From Deltaproteobacteria bacterium (GTDB lineage Bacteria; Desulfobacterota; Desulfobacteria; Desulfobacterales; UBA11574): a stretch of DNA of 43,433 bases. The position numbers and the translations under genes were made by a program. A model generated the notes under the pieces. That model was given only the letters and a program-made list of their open reading frames with translations, was not told the DNA's origin and did not search any database. Of this stretch, positions 1-9,424 are shown one piece after another. The stretch lies in the NCBI GenBank assembly GCA_019308685.1, contig JAFDHQ010000004.1, positions 1 to 43,433 of the forward strand, in the 5' to 3' direction. How positions within the stretch are numbered: position 1 is the first letter of the stretch; the number at the start of each line of letters is the position of its first letter.

Positions 1-76
1 TGGCTCCCCAGCACGGACTCGAACCGCGGACCCAGTGGTTAACAGCCACTTGCTCTGCCAACTGAGCTACTGGGGA
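1..76 (-). tRNA. tRNA-Asn (anticodon GTT)
   Basis: Read on the minus strand this is a complete 76-nt cloverleaf. The acceptor arms TCCCCAG and CTGGGGA pair, the D-arm contains AGCTCAGTTGGCAGAGC, the anticodon loop is CTGTTAA with GTT at its centre, and the T-arm contains GGTTCGAGTCC. The discriminator is G and the CCA tail is encoded at bases 3-1. It decodes Asn AAC/AAU codons. A promoter-like sequence lies just upstream at 93-121. The downstream terminator would fall outside the window. Confidence 0.97.
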
Positions 77-92
77 TCAATTGGAGCCTTTC

Positions 93-121
93 TCTGTAAT
101 AAAAAAATAAATCCCGGTCAA
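93..121 (-). promoter_or_regulatory. Putative sigma-70 promoter of tRNA-Asn
   Basis: On the minus strand TTGACC is followed by a 17-nt T-rich spacer and TACAGA, ending 16 nt before the mature tRNA 5' end. The -35 box is good and the -10 box is weak (3 of 6 bases). Support comes from the promoter region of tRNA-Gly at 27809-27837, which has almost the same -35 and spacer (TTGAC, then GGGATTT, then a T run). Confidence 0.55.
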
Positions 122-191
122 GAGAAATTTAAATTAATTTTTTTTTGTTTTGGGTATTGCCGGTTAGTGGTTTGACTGGTAAGAACATATT

Positions 192-1823
192 ATGTGGCGT
201 AAAAAGTTCAACAAGAATTGTTTGCTTGTTACAGGGGTTATCGTCGTTTTTCAGATCTGCGTTTCATGTGCGCTCACGTCGAAACATCGGTATTTTAAAG
301 CTGAAGCATGCTATTATGACCTTCGCAAAAACCCGGAAACCCAAAAATACAGATACAATTGGCTGCGGTGTATAAAAAAGTTCCAAGAAGTTTACAAACA
401 AGACCCATCAGATCCCTGGGCACCGGCGGGCATGTATATGTCCGGGAAGCTTTATGGAGAACTTTACGAACGATCACATCGAACATCTGATAAACATGAG
501 GCCATAGATCTTTTCAGACGGGTTATAAAACGTTATCCCAAAAGCCGGTACCGGGCAAAAGCAGCGGCGGCCATACGCACCCTTGAAACAAAGGCATCAA
601 AAGGCAAAAAAGCAAAAAGAGTATCTCACGCAAGAAAAACCAAAAAAAAATATACCCCGGCAACGCCTCAGACTCACTTGAGTACCCGAAAAACTGTTGC
701 CAACATCACCACCGTAACCGGACTGCGTTACTGGTCTAATCCGACCTACACCCGAGTTGTTATTGACGCCAGCCGGGAAACATCCTTTACCCACAGACTT
801 CTCAAAAAAGATCCTGCCATTAATAAGCCTCAGCGTTTGTATGTTGATTTGAAAAACAGCAGACGGGGGAAAAACATAGAAAAATTTATACCCATCCACG
901 ATAATTTGCTCAGGGATGTGCGCGCCGGTCAGTATACACCCCATGTGGTTCGGGTTGTGGTCGATATCAAGTCTATTGAAACCTATAAAATTTTTTCACT
1001 CAAGCATCCGTTCAGAGTCGTCCTGGATCTGTCAGGAGATTCTATGGATACTTGGTCTGCTGTAAAATCTAAAAAAAAATCAACTGCAACTACAATCAGA
1101 AAGCGTACAAAAGGGGTTTCAGCCAAACAACCGCAACGGGATCGTCCCCTAATCGTTGTGGATCCGGGTCACGGAGGACACGATTTTGGATCTTCCGGCT
1201 ATTTAAAAAAAGTGTATGAGAAAGATATTGCCCTTCAAATTGCCGGACGGCTTGCAAAAAAAATCCGGAAAAAACTTCCGTACGAAGTTCTCATGACCCG
1301 GAATAGTGACTCTTATCTTACACTTGAAGAACGGACGGCAATAGCAAACACAAAAAATGCAGACCTTTTTATATCCATACATACCAATGATTCCGGGAAT
1401 CGAAGCACATACGGAATTGAAACCTATTTTTTGAACCTTGCCACGGATAATTCAGAGATAACGGTCGCGGCCCGTGAAAATGCCACTTCAACAAAGAACA
1501 TCAGTGATCTGCAAACGATTTTAACAGATATTATGCAAAACACGAAAATTGATGAATCAAGTCTCCTGGCAAGTTATATACAGGATTCTTTGTGTAATTA
1601 CTTAATACGAAGTTTCCCTCATATCAAAAACAGAGGGGTTAAAAAGGCACCTTTTTATGTGCTTCTCGGTGCACGGATGCCCGCCATATTGATAGAAGCT
1701 TCCTTTATCAGCAATCCCAGGGAATGCAAACGATTGACCAGTGCAAAATACCAGGAGCTTTTGTGCGAGGGTATATTAAACGGCATACAAAAATATGTCG
1801 AGAAATCAAGAATGGCCTCGTAA
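192..1823 (+). CDS. N-acetylmuramoyl-L-alanine amidase (AMIN + Amidase_3)
   Basis: A 543-residue exported cell-wall hydrolase that should cut the bond between MurNAc and the stem peptide during cell separation. The N-terminus has a basic start and a hydrophobic stretch (about residues 10-26) ending VSC, so it may be a signal peptide or a weak lipobox. Residues about 45-130 look TPR-like (helical, with a YPKSRYRAKAA segment), then a Lys-rich linker, an AMIN domain (about 172-285) that would target septal peptidoglycan, and the Amidase_3 catalytic domain (about 320-535). Expected zinc ligands are visible: His327 (DPGHGG), Glu343 (EKD) and His397 (SIHTN), with catalytic Glu502 (IEASFISN). The ribosome site is weak (GGTAAGA). 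It converges on the SixA-like gene with an 8-bp gap. Confidence 0.93.
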   Translation: MWRKKFNKNCLLVTGVIVVFQICVSCALTSKHRYFKAEACYYDLRKNPETQKYRYNWLRCIKKFQEVYKQDPSDPWAPAGMYMSGKLYGELYERSHRTSDKHEAIDLFRRVIKRYPKSRYRAKAAAAIRTLETKASKGKKAKRVSHARKTKKKYTPATPQTHLSTRKTVANITTVTGLRYWSNPTYTRVVIDASRETSFTHRLLKKDPAINKPQRLYVDLKNSRRGKNIEKFIPIHDNLLRDVRAGQYTPHVVRVVVDIKSIETYKIFSLKHPFRVVLDLSGDSMDTWSAVKSKKKSTATTIRKRTKGVSAKQPQRDRPLIVVDPGHGGHDFGSSGYLKKVYEKDIALQIAGRLAKKIRKKLPYEVLMTRNSDSYLTLEERTAIANTKNADLFISIHTNDSGNRSTYGIETYFLNLATDNSEITVAARENATSTKNISDLQTILTDIMQNTKIDESSLLASYIQDSLCNYLIRSFPHIKNRGVKKAPFYVLLGARMPAILIEASFISNPRECKRLTSAKYQELLCEGILNGIQKYVEKSRMAS

Positions 1824-1831
1824 TTCAAACC

Positions 1832-2293
1832 CTACCCGATATTGGGCACGAGAGCCCATTTGATCACCCAGAACCCGGTGGCAGAGTCTTTATCCAGGCA
1901 CACAATACCGCTGTTTTGAAATTTAAATACCGGCTTTTCTATGGATCCTGTTATTAGAAATGAAGTCATTCTTTCCATAAAAGGCAGGTGACCGACAAGC
2001 ATACGATTTGCCGTAGAGTCTATTTTTTCGGCAAAAGCGGCTACATCATCCAAAGGATTCAGCCCGCTGCTTTCCTGTATCCCTTGTTCAGGCTTTAGGA
2101 TAGATTCAAAGATTTCAGCGGTCTGGCGAGCCCTGGTTTTACCGCTGTGGGTTATGCCCGACACAAGAACATTATATGCTTTGGCCACTTCTGCGATACG
2201 CTTTGTTTCAGCGATTCCCTCCGGTGAAAGACCCTTTTTCGGATCTTCATCCTTGGGCAAACTCTTGCCGTGCTGAACCAGAAAAAGTGCCAT
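1832..2293 (-). CDS. sixA: SixA-like histidine phosphatase
   Basis: A 153-residue protein of the histidine phosphatase (phosphoglycerate mutase-like) superfamily, SixA branch. Family members remove phosphate from phosphohistidine on protein partners. The nucleophile His8 is present, but the usual RHG signature reads QHG (residues 7-9). The second family segment SGKTRARQTAEIF and the late VGHLPFMER motif (second catalytic His) are intact. A strong ribosome site AAGGAGGG precedes the ATG. It lies 60 bp downstream of and co-directional with ppdK, whose product carries a catalytic phosphohistidine, so a functional link is possible but inferred. Confidence 0.85.
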   Translation of the reverse strand: MALFLVQHGKSLPKDEDPKKGLSPEGIAETKRIAEVAKAYNVLVSGITHSGKTRARQTAEIFESILKPEQGIQESSGLNPLDDVAAFAEKIDSTANRMLVGHLPFMERMTSFLITGSIEKPVFKFQNSGIVCLDKDSATGFWVIKWALVPNIG

Positions 2294-2353
2294 GGTAGGC
2301 CCCCTCCTTAAACTTTAATTAGTGCCCATCTACAAATCTATATTGGGCATAAA

Positions 2354-5092
2354 CTAAGTTTTTGTTTTTCTGTCACGCAGTGCGGCATGAGCGGCAGCCA
2401 GTCGTGCCACGGGAATCCGGAAAGGAGAACACGAAACATAGGTTAACCCCAGTTCATGGCATAACTGAATAGATTCGGGATCACCGCCGTGTTCGCCACA
2501 AATACCGCATTCCAGGTCGGGTCTTACGGACCGTCCTTTTTCAACCGCCATTTTCATAAGCAGGCCCACGCCGTCCCGGTCGATAACCGCAAAAGGATTA
2601 TCCGGCAGGATTTCTTTTTCCATATATTCAATCAAAAACCCGGCTTCGGCATCGTCTCTGGAAATCCCGAAGGTTGTCTGGGTCAGATCATTGGTTCCAA
2701 AAGATATAAAGGCGGCATATTCGGCGATCTGATCGCAGGTCAGCGCAGCACGCGGGATTTCGATCATTGTTCCGAACTTGTAATCCGGCTCGATTCCCTG
2801 CTCCTCCATAACCTTTTTAGCCTCGGTCTCGAGGATCCCCTGCTGAATCTTTAGTTCGTTAACATGGCTGGTTAGCGGAATCATCACCTCCGGATGCACG
2901 TCTATCCCTTCTTTAGCCACCATGCACGCGGCCTCAAAGATGGCACGCACCTGCATAGTGGTCAGTTCCGGAATGTGAATCCCCAGGCGCACACCACGCA
3001 GGCCCAGCATGGGATTGGATTCATGCAGACTCTCGACCCGCTTGAGAATTTGTTCTTCTTTGGTGATTTGGCCCAACAGCTTATTAATTTCCTCAAGATT
3101 GCTGGCCTCTTTCAGACGAATCTTACAGTCGGTCAAATCTCGCATCAGGTCCACATGGTTGGGTAAAAATTCGTGCAACGGCGGATCGATCAGGCGAATA
3201 ATGACCGGCAGACCGTCCATCACACGGAAAAGACCGGCAAAGTCATCCCGCTGAAAGGGAAGCAGCGCATCAAGTGCCTCGCGCCGTTCACTGGGTAAAT
3301 CCGTCATAATCATCTTCTGAACAAAAGGGAGTCGCTCGGCCTCAAAAAACATGTGCTCTGTCCGACACAGGCCGATCCCTTCTGCACCATAATCCCGTGC
3401 GCGCTGGGCGTCGGCCGGATAGTCGGCGTTGGTCCAGACGCCCAGTTGACGAAACTCATCCGCCCAGGATAGTATCTTCATCAGCCAGAGGTCCTTAATG
3501 TCGGGAACCATGGTCTTGAGCTTCCCCATATAAAGTTCACCCGTCGTGCCGTCAATGGAGATCCAGTCACCTTCTTTGATAATCTGATCGTTCACACTCA
3601 TCTGGCGATGGGCCATATCTATTTCAAGGGCCGAAACGCCCACGACGGCCGGCTTGCCAAACTGCCGGGCAACCAAAGCAGCATGGCTGGTTCTCCCCCC
3701 CCGGCTGGTGAGAATTCCCTGAGCAGCCAGCATGCCGTGTACGTCGTCCGGACGGGTTTCAGGACGTACCATGATGACGTCTTTGCCTTCTTCTTTGGCC
3801 CATGCTTCAGCGATATCAGCGTCAAGGGCAACCACGCCATAAGCTGCGCCCGGCGAAACATTAAGGCCGGTGGCCAGCATTCCGCCGGTTGCTTTGGCCT
3901 TTTTGATGGCTTCCCGATCAAACTGCGGGTGCAGGAAAAAGTCAACCTGCTCCGGAGAAACACGCATAACCGCTTCCTCGCGCGTAATCAAACCTTCTTT
4001 CACCATATCAACTGCGATACGAACAGCGGCCTGGGCTGTACGCTTGCCGTCGCGCGTCTGCAGCATCCAGAGCTTACCCTTTTCAATGGTAAACTCCACA
4101 TCTTGCATATCACGATAGTGCTTCTCCAGCTTCTGGGTGATTTGCTCGAATTCTTCATAGGCCGTGGGCATCTCCTCTTTGAGTTTTGAAATGTCATCCG
4201 TCAGTCGTATACCGGCAACCACGTCCTCACCCTGTGCATTGGTAAGATAATCGCCTTCTATGTGATTTTCTCCGGTGGTGCCGTTGCGCGTCAAGGCAAC
4301 ACCGGTAGCACTGTCGTTGCCCATGTTGCCAAAAACCATGGTCTGGATACTGACCGCCGTGCCCAAATCATGTGGAATACCTGCAGCATTGCGATAGTCA
4401 ACCGCCCGCTTACCGTTCCAGCTCTTAAAAACAGCTTCGGTGGCCAAAATGAGCTGCTCGTTTGGATCGGTTGGAAAATTGCGGTTTGCATATCGTCTGA
4501 AAATCGACTTAAATTTGTTAGTTACGTCCTTCCAGGCATCGGCTGTCAACTCCGTGTCGGTTTTTACGCCTGCTTTACGCCGGGCTTGGGTAATGACTTC
4601 CTCAAAAGCCTCATCAGGAGCACCCATTACCACACTGCCGAACATCTGCACCAAACGGCGATAAGAATCATAAACAAACCGTTCATCGCCGGTCAATTCC
4701 ACCATTCCCTCGGCGGTTTGGTCGTTAAGACCGATGTTGAGCACCGTGTCCATCATACCCGGCATGGAGAACTTGCCACCGCTGCGGCATGAAATCAATA
4801 ATGGGTTCTTTGGGTCACCGAATTTCTTGCCGGTGGCAGCTTCGACAGTCTGCATGGCCTTTCCTATCTGATCCCTCAGCCCCTGCGGAAAGGTGCCACC
4901 CGCCGCCAAATAGGCGTTGCAAGCCTCGGTAGTAACGGTAAAACCGGGGGGAACCGGCATATCAATACGTACCATTTCCGCTAAATTGGCTCCCTTGCCG
5001 CCCAACAATCCCCGCACGTTTTCCCAATCACCACCCACATGATCTTTTGCTTCTTCAACTTCACCAAAAAGATATACCCATTTATTCGTCAT
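2354..5092 (-). CDS. ppdK: Pyruvate, phosphate dikinase
   Basis: A 912-residue enzyme interconverting pyruvate + ATP + Pi and phosphoenolpyruvate + AMP + PPi, at the pyruvate/PEP node of gluconeogenesis or glycolysis. It begins with the family start (WVYLFGE, then LLGGKGANLAEM) and an ATP-grasp domain. The swivel domain carries phosphoryl-acceptor His470 in GGRTSHAAL. The C-terminal PEP/pyruvate TIM barrel contains GLCRTEHMFF and the terminal CGICGEHGG, which holds the catalytic Cys. Length is normal for the family. The ribosome site is GAGAGGTG. The preceding 220 bp, up to the nrdJ stop, show no strong promoter or terminator. Confidence 0.98.
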   Translation of the reverse strand: MTNKWVYLFGEVEEAKDHVGGDWENVRGLLGGKGANLAEMVRIDMPVPPGFTVTTEACNAYLAAGGTFPQGLRDQIGKAMQTVEAATGKKFGDPKNPLLISCRSGGKFSMPGMMDTVLNIGLNDQTAEGMVELTGDERFVYDSYRRLVQMFGSVVMGAPDEAFEEVITQARRKAGVKTDTELTADAWKDVTNKFKSIFRRYANRNFPTDPNEQLILATEAVFKSWNGKRAVDYRNAAGIPHDLGTAVSIQTMVFGNMGNDSATGVALTRNGTTGENHIEGDYLTNAQGEDVVAGIRLTDDISKLKEEMPTAYEEFEQITQKLEKHYRDMQDVEFTIEKGKLWMLQTRDGKRTAQAAVRIAVDMVKEGLITREEAVMRVSPEQVDFFLHPQFDREAIKKAKATGGMLATGLNVSPGAAYGVVALDADIAEAWAKEEGKDVIMVRPETRPDDVHGMLAAQGILTSRGGRTSHAALVARQFGKPAVVGVSALEIDMAHRQMSVNDQIIKEGDWISIDGTTGELYMGKLKTMVPDIKDLWLMKILSWADEFRQLGVWTNADYPADAQRARDYGAEGIGLCRTEHMFFEAERLPFVQKMIMTDLPSERREALDALLPFQRDDFAGLFRVMDGLPVIIRLIDPPLHEFLPNHVDLMRDLTDCKIRLKEASNLEEINKLLGQITKEEQILKRVESLHESNPMLGLRGVRLGIHIPELTTMQVRAIFEAACMVAKEGIDVHPEVMIPLTSHVNELKIQQGILETEAKKVMEEQGIEPDYKFGTMIEIPRAALTCDQIAEYAAFISFGTNDLTQTTFGISRDDAEAGFLIEYMEKEILPDNPFAVIDRDGVGLLMKMAVEKGRSVRPDLECGICGEHGGDPESIQLCHELGLTYVSCSPFRIPVARLAAAHAALRDRKTKT

Positions 5093-5312
5093 TTTGAGGC
5101 ACCTCTCTATAAATTAAAGATTGAAATAAGAATAAGGCAAGTGTAAAAAATAAAATATTCTGAATATCACTCATTTTAAGCAAAAATCGCTTTACTGTCA
5201 ACGGAAAATGATAAGGAGAAAAGGGACCGATGGATGGAACGAGGGTTCCGATATTTTAATGCACCGGCAGTTATCATTATCATGGTTCGGTTTTGATGAG
5301 AAAAAAATCCGG

Positions 5313-7475
5313 TTAACACCGCGCCCACCCACACTCCATGTTGGAGCACACCATACAGCCTTCGGCCCGATGAATTGGTGCACCGCAATCCGGGCAGCAA
5401 ATATCTTTGATTTTTGTCGTATGATGCTCGTTAAAATGAATATCTGCATCTTCAATTCGTTTTGCAACTTCACGGTACAATTCCGCATTTTCTATGGCAA
5501 CCTCAAGGGCTTTGCCCATCCCGGCCGCACAACTATTTACTTCCACATCTTTTCCTGAAGAAATTGCCTTTGTACAGGCCGGACAGTGGATGGATTTCAT
5601 GGAGCCTATTATTTTTTCAGTAGACACACCGGCCCGGAGACAGTAAGACAAAAGCACGCCCATTGCCTTGGTGTTCGCCGCGCAGCCGCCGCCTACGGTT
5701 CTTATAAAAACTTCCACCACTCCATCTTTGTCAAAATGAGGATCAACATAGAGTTTGCCGCAGGCTGTTTTCATTTTGAGACTCGGCCCGGTGGTCGCCC
5801 GAGGACGATGCTTGAGTTCTCCTCTAACTAATTTAGCTGCTTTTTCAGGTTCTACCTTTTGCTTTTTTGTATACAAAGCCTGGACAACACGGGAACCGTC
5901 CCGGTAAAATGTGATCCCTTTGCATCCCATCTTCCATGCTTTGAAAAAGGCTTGGGAAATCTCGGATTTATCGGTGTTGTAAGGCGCATTGATGGTTTTT
6001 GAAACGCTGGAGTCAACGCCGTTGTTCTGAAATGCAGCCTGTATCATAATGTGTTCTTCAACAGAAACATCATTGGTAGTGACAAAAAAATCAGGTAAGG
6101 ATTCGGCTCCCTTTTTTTCGAACCATTCCCGTACCACATCAGGAACCATGTTTAGCTTTTCTCCCTCCAGACACTCCTTGGTATAGCTAAATGCAAAGTT
6201 CGGTTCACACCCCGACGAACAGTTTGCAATCATTGAAATCGTACCGGTGGGGGCAACGGTTGTCAGCGTACCGTTGCGTCTTTTGGGAATGGAAAACTCA
6301 TATTCATCATAAACCGGCGCCGCACCTTTTTCATTGCCCAATTCAATGGAAGTTTCATTGGCAATATTGTAAATAAAGGTCATTATTTCTTTCGCCAAAT
6401 TGACAGACTCATCGGATCCGTATCGAATGTGAAGCTTGATGCACATGTCGGCAAAGCCCATGATCCCCAGGCCGATCTGTCTGGTTTTTAAGGTCATTTT
6501 TTCGATTTCCGCAATAGGATAATTATTGACGGTGATTACCGAATCGAGAAAACGTACGCCGATCCGGGCGGTTTTACGCAGTTTTTCCCAATCTATTTTT
6601 GCTTTTCCTTTTACCCAATCACCACTGACCATCCGAGAAAGATTTATGGATCCAAGATTACAAGAGCTGTAAGGCAACAGCGGTTGCTCTCCGCATGGGT
6701 TTGTGGCCTCAATTTCACCCATTGGACGCAAGGGATTGTTTCTGTTAATGGTATCTAAAAAGACAATACCCGGCTCCCCGTTTCTCCAGGCGCCGTCTAC
6801 CATTGTGTCCCAAATCTCCCGTGCAGAGAGGGTTTTGTATATTGTGTCATTAAAAACCAGATCATACTCCCTGTCATTCTCAACATCTTTCATAAAAGCA
6901 TCCGTGACGCCCACAGACAAATTGAAATTCTTCAGCTCTCCCTCCAGAATCTTGGCGGTCAAGAAACTCTCAATATCAGGATGATCAACCCGCAGGATCC
7001 CCATATTGGCGCCATCTCGGGTGCCTCCTTGTTTTATGATATCTCCGATGGTGAAATCGAAGATTTCTATGAAAGAGAGCGGGCCTGAAGCCGTTCCTCC
7101 GGTGGAAGTAATGCGGTCGCCTTTGGGACGAAGGTTCGAAAAACTCATACCGGTTCCACCTCCGTGCGCCTGTACGTCCACGGCGTCAGAAAGTGTTTTA
7201 AAAATACTTCTTCGACTATCTTCCATGGGAAGAACAAAACATGCGCTTCCACACCCTTGATTTCTGCCAAAATTTCGCAAAGTGGGGCTGTTGGGTAAAA
7301 AATCCAGGTCCATCATAATCTTTTTATATTCTTTCTTCCATTTTTCACGTCCTTCTGGATTTTCTTCGGCGCCTGCCACTTTATGCGCGACCCGGTCACA
7401 CAATTTTTCCCAGGTTTCACCTTTAGCAAAATATCTTTTTTGTAATATTTTTAGTGCGTTTTCTGCAATTTGCAT
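5313..7475 (-). CDS. nrdJ: Adenosylcobalamin-dependent ribonucleotide reductase (class II)
   Basis: A 720-residue class II ribonucleotide reductase that makes deoxyribonucleotides from ribonucleotides using adenosylcobalamin to create a thiyl radical, with no oxygen requirement. It lacks an ATP-cone at the N-terminus. Recognisable segments are FLPNSPTLRN, QGCGSACFVLP (active-site Cys), HGGGTGMSFSNLRP, NPCGEQPLLPYSSCNLG (thiyl Cys near residue 261) and APTGTISMIA. The C-terminal tail has a zinc-ribbon-like CPDCGAPIHRAEGC and closes with CGWARC, which would supply redox-active cysteines. The ribosome site GAGGAG is clear. No frameshift is seen. Confidence 0.97.
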   Translation of the reverse strand: MQIAENALKILQKRYFAKGETWEKLCDRVAHKVAGAEENPEGREKWKKEYKKIMMDLDFLPNSPTLRNFGRNQGCGSACFVLPMEDSRRSIFKTLSDAVDVQAHGGGTGMSFSNLRPKGDRITSTGGTASGPLSFIEIFDFTIGDIIKQGGTRDGANMGILRVDHPDIESFLTAKILEGELKNFNLSVGVTDAFMKDVENDREYDLVFNDTIYKTLSAREIWDTMVDGAWRNGEPGIVFLDTINRNNPLRPMGEIEATNPCGEQPLLPYSSCNLGSINLSRMVSGDWVKGKAKIDWEKLRKTARIGVRFLDSVITVNNYPIAEIEKMTLKTRQIGLGIMGFADMCIKLHIRYGSDESVNLAKEIMTFIYNIANETSIELGNEKGAAPVYDEYEFSIPKRRNGTLTTVAPTGTISMIANCSSGCEPNFAFSYTKECLEGEKLNMVPDVVREWFEKKGAESLPDFFVTTNDVSVEEHIMIQAAFQNNGVDSSVSKTINAPYNTDKSEISQAFFKAWKMGCKGITFYRDGSRVVQALYTKKQKVEPEKAAKLVRGELKHRPRATTGPSLKMKTACGKLYVDPHFDKDGVVEVFIRTVGGGCAANTKAMGVLLSYCLRAGVSTEKIIGSMKSIHCPACTKAISSGKDVEVNSCAAGMGKALEVAIENAELYREVAKRIEDADIHFNEHHTTKIKDICCPDCGAPIHRAEGCMVCSNMECGWARC

Positions 7476-7505
7476 TTTATTTTTATCTCCTCAACCTTCA
7501 TGGAC

Positions 7506-7574
7506 AATGAACTCGTAAAAAGGCTTTTGTCTACTACAGACCGAACCAAACTGACTTTTTACAAAGGCGTCAAA
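7506..7574. repeat. Eroded copy of nested inverted-repeat element
   Basis: The segment starts TGAACTCGTAAAAAG and ends GACTTTTTACAAAGGCGTC, matching the outer and inner ends of the longer elements at 19763, 32890 and 37080 with several mismatches and a shortened core. Its right edge runs into the thioesterase gene: the TGA stop (7572-7570 on the minus strand) is formed by the TGACG end of the repeat. Confidence 0.5.
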
Positions 7575-7992
7575 GAAAAGGAATGGGCTTACCGGTACGA
7601 TACGCCAGAGCCTGGCAGGTAGCGATCAACTGTCCATCCTTATCCGTTACCTTGATATCATAACCGGCCGTCTTCTTAGTCCGGCTGACTTGCCGGGCTT
7701 GGGCTCGCAAAAGCTTTCCCGGTTTGGGACTGGACACATAGGTTACGCTCACGTTTAAAGCCACCGCCACGGTCCCCTCTGTCTGACCGGCTGCCTCAAA
7801 TGCCTCGTCGATCAAGCCAAAAATGACTCCGCCGTGGGCTCTACCGTAAATATTGTCCATGGCTTGTGGATTATAGATCATCTCCACCACGGAATATCCA
7901 AGTTCCAACTCCACAAGTTCCATTCTCAAAGCCCGTGCAAACGGCTCTTTTTCAACTGCGCGATAGATCGCCTCTTTTACGGTTTGATCCAT
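7570..7992 (-). CDS. PaaI-family hotdog thioesterase
   Basis: A 140-residue single-domain hotdog protein, expected to hydrolyse acyl- or aryl-CoA thioesters. The family core HGGVIFGLIDEAFEAA is present (about residues 53-68), with the helix that carries the catalytic acid, followed by the usual strands VALNVSVTYVSSPKPG and RTKKTAGYDIKV. Substrate cannot be told from sequence. The ribosome site before the ATG is weak (GATGGAAATGG). It is co-directional with nrdJ (94 bp) and the diguanylate cyclase, but no metabolic link is obvious. Confidence 0.88.
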   Translation of the reverse strand: MDQTVKEAIYRAVEKEPFARALRMELVELELGYSVVEMIYNPQAMDNIYGRAHGGVIFGLIDEAFEAAGQTEGTVAVALNVSVTYVSSPKPGKLLRAQARQVSRTKKTAGYDIKVTDKDGQLIATCQALAYRTGKPIPFL

Positions 7993-8020
7993 GGTCCATT
8001 TCCATCTATGGTTTCAAAAT

Positions 8021-8034
8021 TGATGAATTCATCA
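8021..8034. repeat. 14-bp perfect palindrome, possible collapsed repeat
   Basis: TGATGAATTCATCA directly abuts the stop codon of the diguanylate cyclase gene. It equals the outermost arms (TGATGAATTC and its complement) of the nested repeat at 27352-27387 joined without any core, so it may be a deletion remnant. A chance palindrome is also possible. Confidence 0.3.
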
Positions 8035-9381
8035 TTAGGTTTTCTTCTTTTTAACTTCATACATTCTTGTATCGGCTCTATGTATGAAATCTTCAGGGCT
8101 ATCTCCTTCAGTGGCCATGGTAACACCGGCGCTCACAGTTATATTTACATCTCCGGTATCGCTAGAAAAAAAACGTCTTTTTCTGAAATTTTCTTTAAAG
8201 TTCAAAATTTTCTCTTGAGCCATTTTCTCATTCAAACCTGAAATGACAACAGCAAACTCATCTCCTCCATATCGTGCAATGAAATCATCTTTTCGAAAAG
8301 TTTCCTTCAGACACTGGGCCACCTTTTGCAATACTTTATCTCCGGCAACGTGACCTAACGTATCATTGATCCATTTAAAATTATCTACATCAAAAAGCAC
8401 CAATGATAACGCTCTTTTCTCTTTGTTGAACTCCGTCAGAGAATTTTTTAAATTCACATCAAAAGCACTGCGGTTGTATAGACCCGTGAGCCCGTCTTTT
8501 GTAGCTGCCGATTGGAAATGTTCCGCCTTTTTAGCCAGAATAAGGGCGTCTTTTTCCGCTTCTGTAATCTTCTTTTTAAGTTTATCGATATTTTCCTGAG
8601 CTTTTCGAGCTTTTCGGATTTCTTCCTCTTTTCTTTTCGACATCAGCTGCTTTATTTTGGTCAGCTTTTCAATGACAGCACCCTTTATTTCATCGATGGT
8701 AGTATGGAGGTTAAACGAGTCGGCTATTGAACCGACTTGATGATTAACCTTTATCTCAAACCGCTCAATCTCTTTTATGTTCTCATCTCCACCAATTTCT
8801 TTCGTCAATGTTTTTTCCAGCTCTTTAACATGTCCCAAGAGCATAATAAACGTATTGTTGATATATGTGAAATCTTCCGAGATCTTGCCTTTCAGTCCTG
8901 TAATAAAACCTAAAAACGAGGCGGTTGCATTCTCTAACTCCACCTGTGCCATGTTTTTATGGCATTTAAGATGAATAGACTCGGCTTGTGTTTTCAGTTC
9001 GTCGGTTACCGGGTAGAAATTATCGAGAAGAACAACCATTATTTTCTTAACTATTCTGCATGACTTGAACAAACGATCTTTTAACTCATTAACTTGGCTC
9101 AGGTTTTCCTGATCAAGCCCTTTTTTAGTCTCTTCTGCAAAAATTTTGCTTCTAAGCTTATCAACCTCATTTTCAATCCGGTCAATAGGTAACGCCTGGT
9201 CCGTGTTAACCATTTCTTTTACGGCCCGGTATTCTGCTGAAAGCCCCTCATGCGTAGCCATCACGGTGCCAAAGGCATTAATGACCTTTAATAGACACTG
9301 CTTTTCATCATGTCTGAGTTGTTCCATATGAAAACAATCTTTTTTTAACCGCTCAATTTCGGCTGTTACCTTATCATCCAT
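8035..9381 (-). CDS. Diguanylate cyclase (GGDEF domain) with coiled-coil sensor region
   Basis: A 448-residue cytoplasmic protein; no membrane segment is visible. Residues 1-280 are helical, charged and partly coiled-coil, with a long Lys/Glu stretch just before the catalytic domain. The GGDEF domain (about 290-445) starts DGLTGLYNRSAFD and has an intact GGDEF active site near residues 371-375, so it should make cyclic di-GMP from two GTP. Residues RKDD, positioned as RxxD upstream of GGDEF, fit the product-inhibition I-site. No EAL or receiver domain is fused. The ribosome site AAGGAAAG is good. Confidence 0.93.
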   Translation of the reverse strand: MDDKVTAEIERLKKDCFHMEQLRHDEKQCLLKVINAFGTVMATHEGLSAEYRAVKEMVNTDQALPIDRIENEVDKLRSKIFAEETKKGLDQENLSQVNELKDRLFKSCRIVKKIMVVLLDNFYPVTDELKTQAESIHLKCHKNMAQVELENATASFLGFITGLKGKISEDFTYINNTFIMLLGHVKELEKTLTKEIGGDENIKEIERFEIKVNHQVGSIADSFNLHTTIDEIKGAVIEKLTKIKQLMSKRKEEEIRKARKAQENIDKLKKKITEAEKDALILAKKAEHFQSAATKDGLTGLYNRSAFDVNLKNSLTEFNKEKRALSLVLFDVDNFKWINDTLGHVAGDKVLQKVAQCLKETFRKDDFIARYGGDEFAVVISGLNEKMAQEKILNFKENFRKRRFFSSDTGDVNITVSAGVTMATEGDSPEDFIHRADTRMYEVKKKKT

Positions 9382-9424
9382 AACTCAATCTTTCCTTATA
9401 CGTTGTGCCTATTGAAAAAACAGA

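Noticed and set aside
3608-4189. 193-aa plus-strand ORF inside ppdK
   Set aside because: It lies fully antisense to the conserved PPDK frame, has no ribosome site and no recognisable motif.
5093-5312. Possible terminator or riboswitch between nrdJ and ppdK
   Set aside because: Only a 5-bp hairpin (GGAAC/GTTCC) without a T tract was found; a cobalamin riboswitch was considered because NrdJ needs B12, but the region is downstream of nrdJ and lacks a recognisable B12 box.
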